From the NCBI GenBank assembly GCA_030591305.1, contig JAUVBI010000070.1, positions 1-12,600 on the forward strand: a stretch of 12,600 nt of DNA. The letters run 5' to 3'. This document shows positions 7,257-12,600 of the stretch, piece by piece (position 1 is the first letter of the stretch; every line of letters begins with the position of its first letter). The position numbers and the translations under genes are program-made. Source of the stretch: Pseudomonadota bacterium (lineage in GTDB: Bacteria > Pseudomonadota > Gammaproteobacteria > Pseudomonadales > Halieaceae). Under the pieces are notes generated by a model. That model saw nothing but the letters and a program-made list of their open reading frames with translations, did not search any database and had not been told where the DNA came from.

Positions 7257-8267
7257 TTAACCGCCTGTCATGTTCATAAAGCGCAGAATCTCAGGTTTAC
7301 CCCGATTATCGAAATAATGCTTTTCGGGTTTGATTTGCATGGCATCTACAATGGTTCTTTTAAGCAGGTCCAGAGAGTAGTTCTCCGCTCGCAATATGCA
7401 GCGCAAATCCACCGAATGCTCATTGCCCAGGCACAGCAGCAAACGGCCCTCAACGGTCACCCGTACGCGATTGCACAGGTGGCAAAAATTATTGCTATGG
7501 GGAGAGATGAAGCCAATTTTTGAAACGCTGTCCTCCATGCTGAAGTAGCGAGTGGGCCCGGCATTACCGCTGGGGTCCCCCAGGGAGGTCAGGGGATATA
7601 TGCGCTCGATGTCCCGCAGCAACTCGGCGCTGCTGCAAAAACTCAGCTCCCGGTCGTGATCGTCAATCAGGCCCAGGGGCATTTCCTCGATGAAGGATAA
7701 ATCAATTTTTTTGTCTCTGACGAATTCCACCAGTGCGACCGCCTCATCCTCATTGCGACCTTTGAGCATAACGGCATTGATTTTAATCCCCGGAAAGCCC
7801 GCTTCGACGGCAGCGTCAATACCGGCGACCACCTGATCCAGATTGCCATGGCGGGTGAGGCTGCGAAACTTGCGCGGATGCAGGGTATCCAGACTGATAT
7901 TCAAGCGTTTAACACCGGCCTCACGCAGCTGTGGCGCCACTCGCTGCAATTGTGAGCCGTTGGTGGTAATAACCAATTCGTCCAGGCCGTGCAATTCGCT
8001 AAGCTGTTCGATCAGGGAGATGACATTGTTGCGGATCAGTGGCTCGCCACCGGTCAGGCGTATTTTGCTTACACCTAATTCGGTAAATGCCCTGCCCACC
8101 TGGTAGAGCTCCTCCAGCGTGAGTACCTGAGGTTTGGGAATAAAGGTCATTTCCTCCGCCATGCAGTACACGCAGCGGAAGTCGCAGCGGTCTGTGACCG
8201 ATAATCGGACATAGTCTACGCGGCGTTGAAATTTATCAATAAGGGTAGTGGGGAGATCATTCATCAT
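7257..8267 (-). CDS. moaA: GTP 3',8-cyclase MoaA (molybdenum cofactor biosynthesis)
   Basis: A radical-SAM enzyme that converts GTP to 3',8-cyclo-GTP, the first step of molybdopterin synthesis, in the cytoplasm. The N-terminal cluster ligands are Cys28, Cys32 and Cys35 (CDFRCVYC), which bind the SAM-reducing 4Fe-4S cluster. SAM-binding stretches include LTGGEPL. The C-terminal substrate-binding cluster has Cys262, Cys265 and Cys279 (CHLCNRVRVT, then LLLCLG). The protein ends in Gly-Gly, the conserved tail needed for activity. Length (336 residues) is normal. It has two adjacent ATG codons (8267 and 8264) and no Shine-Dalgarno sequence; a TATAAT box 7 bases before the first ATG suggests a leaderless message. 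It leads the minus-strand run. The other moa/moe genes are not in the window. Confidence 0.95.
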   Translation of the reverse strand: MMNDLPTTLIDKFQRRVDYVRLSVTDRCDFRCVYCMAEEMTFIPKPQVLTLEELYQVGRAFTELGVSKIRLTGGEPLIRNNVISLIEQLSELHGLDELVITTNGSQLQRVAPQLREAGVKRLNISLDTLHPRKFRSLTRHGNLDQVVAGIDAAVEAGFPGIKINAVMLKGRNEDEAVALVEFVRDKKIDLSFIEEMPLGLIDDHDRELSFCSSAELLRDIERIYPLTSLGDPSGNAGPTRYFSMEDSVSKIGFISPHSNNFCHLCNRVRVTVEGRLLLCLGNEHSVDLRCILRAENYSLDLLKRTIVDAMQIKPEKHYFDNRGKPEILRFMNMTGG

Positions 8268-8274
8268 AGGGTGA

Positions 8275-8280
8275 ATTATA
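8275..8280 (-). promoter_or_regulatory. Candidate -10 box of moaA
   Basis: A perfect TATAAT on the minus strand, ending 7 bases before the first moaA ATG. A weak -35 (TAGAGT, 3 of 6 matches) lies at 8298-8303 with a 17-base spacer. A start 7 bases after the box would place the transcript 5' end at or next to the ATG. Confidence 0.5.
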
Positions 8281-8293
8281 ATGCTTCTGCGCC

Positions 8294-8306
8294 GGATACT
8301 CTATCC
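8294..8306. promoter_or_regulatory. Short palindrome over the moaA -35 region
   Basis: GGATA-CTC-TATCC is a perfect 5-base inverted repeat around a 3-base centre. It overlaps the candidate moaA -35 at 8298-8303. It could be an operator; it is short enough to be chance. Confidence 0.25.
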
Positions 8307-8360
8307 CCAAAACAGGCAGGCGGGCTTTACAGTGGGGGCGGGGTGCGACAGGATACGGGA

Positions 8361-8369
8361 TGCTATAAA
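8361..8369 (+). promoter_or_regulatory. Extended -10 promoter of the paraoxonase-like gene
   Basis: TGCTATAAA has the extended -10 form TGnTATAAT with one mismatch in the hexamer. No convincing -35 lies at the usual distance, as is common for extended -10 promoters. It sits 26 bases before the ATG at 8396, and a GGGGAAA ribosome site lies between (8382-8388). Confidence 0.45.
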
Positions 8370-8395
8370 CAAGTAGCCATTGGGGAAAACTGATA

Positions 8396-9463
8396 ATGCT
8401 TACTGTAAAGAGGCTGGGCGTGTGTCTGGTATTGGCCTGTGGCGCCGCAGCGGCCACTGCAGATACCACAGGGAACTGCCAGCCGTATGAGGGTATTGAG
8501 TCGATATGTGGCCTCGATAGGCCGGAAGATATAGTCGCCGCACCCAATGGCCGGGATCTTATTTTTAGCCAGTTTGGTACAAACGGTGGTCTGGCGGTAC
8601 TCGATACCTACAATAACAGTGTACATAAACTCTATCCTGGGTCGGATTCCATGGTTGCCAGCGATGAGCTATGGGGTGACCCCGGCTGTACAACTCCCAG
8701 TGATCCTATGCAGGCCCATGGTATTGACCTGGGAAAACGCGGCGATGGCAGCTGGCAGCTACTGGCTGTTAACCACGGGGGCAGGGAGTCGGTGGAGTTT
8801 TTTGAACTGAAGGCGGGTGAGCAGGACAGGCCGCAGCTCACCTGGCGGGGTTGTGTCGTCATGCCCGACCAGGGCAATATCAATGATGTTGCCGCCCTGC
8901 CTGAGGGGGGCTTTCTGGTGACCCATATGGCCGATAAGGATAGCCAGATGTGGCAGTTATTCCTGTCGTTTTTTGGCGTGGACAGTGGCTTTGTCTACCG
9001 CTGGGACAGGCGTTCAGGGTTCTCCATCGTTGCCGGTACCGAGGGCAAGATGCCAAATGGTATTCTTCTCAGCCCGGACGGTGAAAGTTTTTACCTGAAT
9101 ATGTATTTTGGCAACGAACTGCGTAAATACGATTTAGCATCCGGTGAATTACTGGCACGGGTAGAGGTGGAAAAACCCGATAATCTCAGTTGGAGTCCCC
9201 GGGGTAAATTATTGCTTGCTTCGCAACATGCCTCATTGTTCGAATTGTTTAAAAGCCTTGACCAAAAGGGCCCTGAGCCAAGTATGCTGCCCTTTTCAAT
9301 TTTTGAAATCGACCCTGAAACACTGGAGAAACGGCTGTTGCTGAGACGTGAAGGTCCGCCCATGGGCGCCGGTACTGTAGCAGTGGAGCTCAATGGCTAT
9401 CTTTACATTGGCTCTTATGTCGGCGATAGAATGATTAAGCTGGCACTGCCCACAGGCGAATAA
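8396..9463 (+). CDS. Exported paraoxonase/SMP-30-like beta-propeller lactonase
   Basis: A 355-residue protein. Residues 1-22 are a signal peptide (basic VKR, then a hydrophobic run ending AAATA), so it is likely periplasmic. The remainder aligns by motif with paraoxonase (PON) six-bladed propellers: Glu44/Asp45 (RPEDI), His108 (AHGID), His127 (LAVNHGG), Asn163/Asp164 (INDV), Asn221 (PNGI) and Asp262/Asn263 (PDNLSW). These correspond to the PON1 calcium ligands E53/D54, N168/D169, N224 and D269/N270 and to the H115-H134 pair. Every key residue is present, so calcium-dependent lactonase or arylesterase activity is predicted. Substrate is unknown. Four cysteines in the N-terminal half (28, 38, 98, 153) could form disulfides after export. 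The DASS transporter gene starts 2 bases after the stop, so the two form an operon. A gluconolactonase-type relative is the alternative. Confidence 0.82.
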   Translation: MLTVKRLGVCLVLACGAAAATADTTGNCQPYEGIESICGLDRPEDIVAAPNGRDLIFSQFGTNGGLAVLDTYNNSVHKLYPGSDSMVASDELWGDPGCTTPSDPMQAHGIDLGKRGDGSWQLLAVNHGGRESVEFFELKAGEQDRPQLTWRGCVVMPDQGNINDVAALPEGGFLVTHMADKDSQMWQLFLSFFGVDSGFVYRWDRRSGFSIVAGTEGKMPNGILLSPDGESFYLNMYFGNELRKYDLASGELLARVEVEKPDNLSWSPRGKLLLASQHASLFELFKSLDQKGPEPSMLPFSIFEIDPETLEKRLLLRREGPPMGAGTVAVELNGYLYIGSYVGDRMIKLALPTGE

Positions 9464-9465
9464 CT

Positions 9466-10845
9466 ATGCGCGATATACGTTTCTGGGCGAGGTGGCTGGG
9501 GCCGGTAGCCGCACTGCTGGTTGCCGCTCTTATCCGCAGCGCAGGCTATGATTCCGATATGGCTGTGGTGGCTTTTGTGGCGGTGTTGTGTATTGTCTGG
9601 TGGATATTCGAGCCCATACCTATTCCGGTCACCTCGCTGTTGCCCCTGGCCATTTTGCCCCTGCTTGGTGTGCTGACCCCGGCAGAAGTTGGTCAGGCCT
9701 ATGGCTCCCCTTTAATTCTGCTGTTGTTGGGTGGGTTTCTGTTGTCCAAGGCCATGGAGCATTCCGGCGCCCATAGGCGTATTGCCCTGGGAATGGTGAA
9801 CCTGTTTGGCGCCAGCAGCGGTCGCCACCTGGTCATGGGTTTTATGGCGGCCTCCGCTGTTTTAAGTATGTGGATATCCAATACGGCGACCACGCTGATG
9901 TTATTGCCGGTTGCCCTGGCGGTACTCGATGCCACCGACCAGAAAGAGGCCCTCTGCGTACCGCTGCTCCTGGGCATTGCCTACGCGGCCAGTGTAGGGG
10001 GAATAGGCACGCCCATCGGTACACCGCCCAATCTTATTTTTATGCAGATTTATGAGCAGACTACCGGTGTCAGCATCAGTTTTACCCAGTGGATGACCTG
10101 GGCCATCCCGGTGGTGATTGTGCTGGTTCCCATCATGGCCATGGTTTTGACACGCAATCTGGGCGGGGTGCTGTCAGTAGAGCTGCCCAAAATTGGTCGC
10201 TGGAGAACCGAGGAAAAACGCGTCATGCTGGTGTTTGGCCTGACGGCTCTGGCCTGGATTACCCGCAGTGAGCCCTTTGGCGGCTGGAAAACCTGGTTGG
10301 ACATTCCCCAGGCCAATGACGCCTCGGTCGCTCTGCTGGCGGTGGTGGTGATTTTTCTCACCCCCAACGGCAAGGGGGGCAGATTGCTTGACTGGAAGCA
10401 CGCCAGCACCATTCCCTGGGGGGTGTTGTTGTTATTCTCCGGTGGAATTTGCCTGGCCAAGGGTTTTGTTAACTCCGGCCTGAGTGACCTGATGGGACAG
10501 TGGCTGGCGTCGATGACACAAATGCACCTGCTGACCCTGATTGTGGTGATCTGTGCCACGGTGACGTTTATGACCGAGGCCACATCGAATACCGCAAGCA
10601 CCACGCTGCTTATGCCGGTGCTGGCCGCCGCTGCGCTGGCATCGGGCATAGCGCCTGAAGTAATGATGGTGCCCGCCGCCATGAGCGCCAGCTGTGCCTT
10701 TATGTTACCCGTGGCAACTGCGCCTAATTCTGTGGTGTTCGGCACGGGCATGATTACCGTTCAGCGTATGGCGCGAGAGGGTGTGGTGTTGAACCTGGCG
10801 GGTGTGCTGGTTATCAGTTCGGTGTGTTACCTGTTCTTCAAGTGA
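9466..10845 (+). CDS. DASS/SLC13 family sodium:carboxylate symporter
   Basis: A 459-residue inner-membrane protein with many hydrophobic helices, close to the length of VcINDY. The two family signature motifs are present: Ser138-Asn139-Thr140 (ISNTATT) and Ser374-Asn375-Thr376 (TSNTAST). In VcINDY these SNT triplets bind the carboxylate groups of the substrate and lie by the sodium sites. The family imports succinate, malate, fumarate, citrate or sulfate with sodium. The triplets favour a carboxylate, but the exact substrate cannot be read. The ATG lies 2 bases after the stop of the paraoxonase-like gene and lacks a clear ribosome site, so translational coupling is likely. Context suggests uptake of the acid released by the lactonase, an inference. 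Confidence 0.92.
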   Translation: MRDIRFWARWLGPVAALLVAALIRSAGYDSDMAVVAFVAVLCIVWWIFEPIPIPVTSLLPLAILPLLGVLTPAEVGQAYGSPLILLLLGGFLLSKAMEHSGAHRRIALGMVNLFGASSGRHLVMGFMAASAVLSMWISNTATTLMLLPVALAVLDATDQKEALCVPLLLGIAYAASVGGIGTPIGTPPNLIFMQIYEQTTGVSISFTQWMTWAIPVVIVLVPIMAMVLTRNLGGVLSVELPKIGRWRTEEKRVMLVFGLTALAWITRSEPFGGWKTWLDIPQANDASVALLAVVVIFLTPNGKGGRLLDWKHASTIPWGVLLLFSGGICLAKGFVNSGLSDLMGQWLASMTQMHLLTLIVVICATVTFMTEATSNTASTTLLMPVLAAAALASGIAPEVMMVPAAMSASCAFMLPVATAPNSVVFGTGMITVQRMAREGVVLNLAGVLVISSVCYLFFK

Positions 10846-10877
10846 TCGGGTATGCGGTATGATGCGGCCTCGCTTCA

Positions 10878-10882
10878 GGGAG
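10878..10882 (+). promoter_or_regulatory. Ribosome binding site of the pqiA-like gene
   Basis: GGGAG lies 7 bases before the ATG at 10890, favouring that ATG over the adjacent in-frame TTG at 10887. Confidence 0.6.
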
Positions 10883-10889
10883 CCAGTTG

Positions 10890-11510
10890 ATGAGCAGCAC
10901 ACAGAAAATCCTCACATTGTTATTTATTTGTATCGCACTGGGGTTGCTGTACCCGGGAGTGACGCAGCCCGTGTTGACCCTCTCCGGTACCATAGAGAAG
11001 TCTGAACTCGCTGAGTTGGGCATTGAAATGATTGCCGGGGAGGGGGCCGATGCCCAGACGCGGCAGATGCTTACCATGGTCTCTGCCTTCCTGGGTTTCG
11101 ACCAAATTGAGGGCCAGCTTCAGGCCTACAGCAGTACCCGCTCCATGTGGGGAACCGTGGAGGAATTGGCCAACACGGGCAATGTGGCGGTGGCCTTCCT
11201 GATTGTGTTTTTCAGCCTGGTGATACCGGTCTTTAAACTCCTGCTGCAGGCATTGACCCTGTTTGTTTCCAGGGCTGACTTTCGCGGGCAATTGTTGTGG
11301 CTGAATGGCATTTTGAGTAAGTGGTCTATGTCAGATGTTTTCGTTATGGGCCTGCTCGTTGCGTTTATGGCGGGTCGTGCCTCCAATCAGGTGGGCGATT
11401 TACTGACTATGAGTGCCGCCCTGGAGCCAGGATTTTATTACTTCCTGGCCTATTGCCTGTTCTCTATTGCCGCTTCGGGCATGTTGAAAAGCGAGCCTGT
11501 AAGGAGCTGA
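10890..11510 (+). CDS. PqiA-like integral membrane protein (single domain)
   Basis: A 206-residue inner-membrane protein. Helix 1 is at about 7-24, followed by a soluble, probably periplasmic segment of about 25-95 rich in Glu and Gln. Three more helices lie near 98-125, 148-165 and 178-198. The stretch LSKWSMSDVFVMGLLVAF (142-159), together with IPVFKLL in helix 2, is the PqiA-domain signature. PqiA proteins usually have two such four-helix domains and work with MCE protein PqiB in lipid traffic between membranes. Here there is only one domain and no MCE gene nearby. The long loop after helix 1 is also larger than usual. The start is taken as ATG 10890 because of the ribosome site; a TTG one codon earlier is possible. 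It lies 44 bases after the symporter and may be co-transcribed. Role not known. Confidence 0.77.
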   Translation: MSSTQKILTLLFICIALGLLYPGVTQPVLTLSGTIEKSELAELGIEMIAGEGADAQTRQMLTMVSAFLGFDQIEGQLQAYSSTRSMWGTVEELANTGNVAVAFLIVFFSLVIPVFKLLLQALTLFVSRADFRGQLLWLNGILSKWSMSDVFVMGLLVAFMAGRASNQVGDLLTMSAALEPGFYYFLAYCLFSIAASGMLKSEPVRS

Positions 11511-11538
11511 CCTCATTCAGCAGGGCAGATAACAGCCG

Positions 11539-12195
11539 TCAGTCGGTTTGTTCCAGCATGCTGGCATAGATCGCCTCACAGTCGCGGTAGAAACTCAGCT
11601 GATCATCACCCAGGTAGGGTGCCACCATGGTCAGTAACTGAAGCACGCCCTGGTGTATTGTCACCTGGGCGGGGCGGTTGTCATTGAGTAGCTGGTCATA
11701 ACTAAACCAGAAGGTGAGGGTGAGGGTCATATTGTCAACCAGTCCCAATAATTGCTGATCCTGCGTGTCGATAACCGCCTGTTTCAATAAGGTTTGGCAG
11801 ATAGCGTACAGGGCGGCTCGCTTTAACTGTATGAGTCGCCGAAAGCGTTTTCGGATACGGGGGTAGCGGTACAGGATATCTTCGAGGTTGTGATAGAGAA
11901 AGCGGTACTGGAACATCTCCTCCATAACCACATAGAGGAAGTACCAGTTGTCCTCCACGTTGCTCTCTTTGTCACTGAGGGGCCTCTCTATGGGGGCGGT
12001 CAGTGTCTCGCTCAGGGCCACCTCATACTGCTGGAACAGTTCGCCGATAATCTCGTCTTTACCCTTGAAGTGGTAATAGAGGTTTCCGGGGCTGATATCC
12101 ATCTCATTGGCAATATCAATGGTCGTGGTATTGGCCTCTCCCTCTTCGTTGAACAAAGTCAGGCTGGTGACAAGAATACGGTCCTTCGTTTTCAT
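11539..12195 (-). CDS. phaD: TetR family regulator, PhaD-like
   Basis: A 218-residue DNA-binding protein. The N-terminal helix-turn-helix (about 1-50) contains TIDIANEMDISPGNLYYHFKGK, the TetR recognition region. The opening MKTKDRIL, the LFNEEGEANTTT turn and the later QYRFLYHNLEDI segment closely resemble PhaD of Pseudomonas, which controls phasin genes in response to polyhydroxyalkanoate metabolism, probably through an acyl-CoA ligand. The C-terminal helical domain (about 70-210) would bind ligand and dimerise. The gene begins 12 bases after the phasin stop with no clear ribosome site, so the two form an operon, and autoregulation together with the phasin is plausible. It converges on the pqiA-like gene with a 28-base gap. 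The TetR call is firm; PhaD orthology is likely but rests on remembered sequence and context. Confidence 0.8.
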   Translation of the reverse strand: MKTKDRILVTSLTLFNEEGEANTTTIDIANEMDISPGNLYYHFKGKDEIIGELFQQYEVALSETLTAPIERPLSDKESNVEDNWYFLYVVMEEMFQYRFLYHNLEDILYRYPRIRKRFRRLIQLKRAALYAICQTLLKQAVIDTQDQQLLGLVDNMTLTLTFWFSYDQLLNDNRPAQVTIHQGVLQLLTMVAPYLGDDQLSFYRDCEAIYASMLEQTD

Positions 12196-12207
12196 TGCGC
12201 GTTGGAA

Positions 12208-12600
12208 TCAGGACTTGTTTTTACGCGTTGCAGGCTTTCGCTTGACGGGCGCTTTTTTCCTGGGGGTGGCTTTTTTCACGGCGGTTTTCTTCGCAGCGGG
12301 CTTACGGCTTTTTTTAGGTACGGTTATTGCCCCGGATTCGGTAAGCGCTGTAGTGAGAAGGTCGAGTTTTTTGGAGATTAGGTCTACCTTGGCTTGCAAT
12401 TCATCCAATTCGTCACTGCGCCCAAAGCGCTGTAGGTTGAAGTTTTCGCGTACCTTGTTGATACGGTCTTCGACTGAGCTTTTTCCGGCCAGTCTGGTGG
12501 ATTTAATGCTCTCACGGGCACCTTCCTCCAGCGCCGCACCCACTTTTACCAGGTCGCGAAATAACTTGGGTGTCTCCACACCTGCTTTTTCCAGCCGTTC
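12208..12600 (-). CDS. Phasin family protein with histone-like tail, 5' end cut by the window
   Basis: Phasins coat polyhydroxyalkanoate granules. The visible part has an amphipathic region ending in LFRDLVKVGAALEEGARESI, typical of phasins, then a heptad-like coiled coil (about residues 55-80 counted from the GTG at 12579). A basic tail with PAAKK, VKKA and PVKRKPA motifs and 17 Lys/Arg in its last 36 residues completes it. That tail resembles PhaF of Pseudomonas, which binds DNA and helps share granules between daughter cells. A GTG at 12579 could be read as a start. However, the frame stays open to the window edge (upstream residues ERLEKAG), and phasins normally have a longer N-terminal part with a GAY-type segment, so the gene probably begins beyond 12600. 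The PhaD-like gene follows 12 bases after the stop. Confidence 0.82.
   Translation of the reverse strand, partial: ERLEKAGVETPKLFRDLVKVGAALEEGARESIKSTRLAGKSSVEDRINKVRENFNLQRFGRSDELDELQAKVDLISKKLDLLTTALTESGAITVPKKSRKPAAKKTAVKKATPRKKAPVKRKPATRKNKS

Noticed and set aside
8268..8395. Molybdenum-cofactor riboswitch upstream of moaA
   Set aside because: The gap is only 128 bases, shared with a divergent promoter, and the likely moaA -10 box sits right at the ATG. No multi-stem leader is apparent.
10050..10751. Long 233-codon open frame antisense to the symporter gene
   Set aside because: Its protein has no recognisable motif and is low-complexity Ser/Thr/Ala/Ile-rich. The plus-strand frame has clear SNT motifs, so the antisense frame is a by-product of codon bias.
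10858..10863. Separate promoter for the pqiA-like gene (TATGAT)
   Set aside because: The hexamer is fair, but no -35 is seen at 16-18 bases. The short gap makes co-transcription with the symporter as likely.
11511..11538. Terminator between the convergent pqiA-like and phaD genes
   Set aside because: Only a CTGAC/GTCAG pair about 26 bases apart is seen. There is no GC-rich hairpin and no T-run.
12208..12579. Complete 123-residue phasin starting at the GTG at 12579
   Set aside because: The frame continues open to the window edge with phasin-like residues and no ribosome site is visible before the GTG, so the true start is probably outside.
1..12600. CRISPR array, insertion sequence, tRNA, rRNA or defence island
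   Set aside because: No direct repeat array, terminal inverted repeats, transposase or RNA-gene signature was seen on either strand. The gene content is ordinary chromosomal.

Overview
The window looks like the chromosome of an aerobic, probably marine gammaproteobacterium of the Cellvibrionales type (Halieaceae or Spongiibacteraceae). This is inferred from the gene mix: a PilU retraction ATPase, a PhaD-like regulator with a PhaF-like phasin, an ACAD10-type phosphotransferase and a PilZ protein, with moderate GC and dense packing. No gap between genes exceeds about 165 bases. I see no mobile element, CRISPR array, tRNA, rRNA or prophage gene.

Left part (1-2400): a minus-strand phosphotransferase of the ACAD10/aminoglycoside-phosphotransferase superfamily is divergent from a plus-strand pilU. 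The 165-base gap between them carries a 16-base palindrome that overlaps the likely phosphotransferase promoter. pilU runs tail to tail into a PilZ gene, and the two stop codons share a single CTAG.

Centre (2395-8267): six minus-strand genes form one tight run, transcribed moaA > moxR-type AAA+ ATPase > CoxE-like VWA protein > small zinc-ribbon membrane protein > DUF1631 protein > PilZ protein. Gaps are 37, 28, 7, -19 (overlap) and 15 bases, so it reads as an operon. The MoxR/VWA pair has complete ATPase and MIDAS motifs. The DUF1631 protein carries a duplicated C-terminal module. This run joins the first step of molybdenum cofactor synthesis, a chaperone-like ATPase pair and a c-di-GMP receptor. 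It is the best candidate here for an uncharacterised system.

Right-centre (8396-11510): divergent from moaA, an exported paraoxonase-like beta-propeller with all predicted calcium ligands is followed 2 bases later by a DASS/SLC13 sodium-carboxylate symporter, suggesting lactone hydrolysis followed by carboxylate uptake. A half-size PqiA-like membrane protein follows.

Right end (11539-12600): a minus-strand phasin with a lysine-rich histone-like tail, cut by the window edge, is followed by a PhaD-like TetR regulator. Both point to polyhydroxyalkanoate granules.
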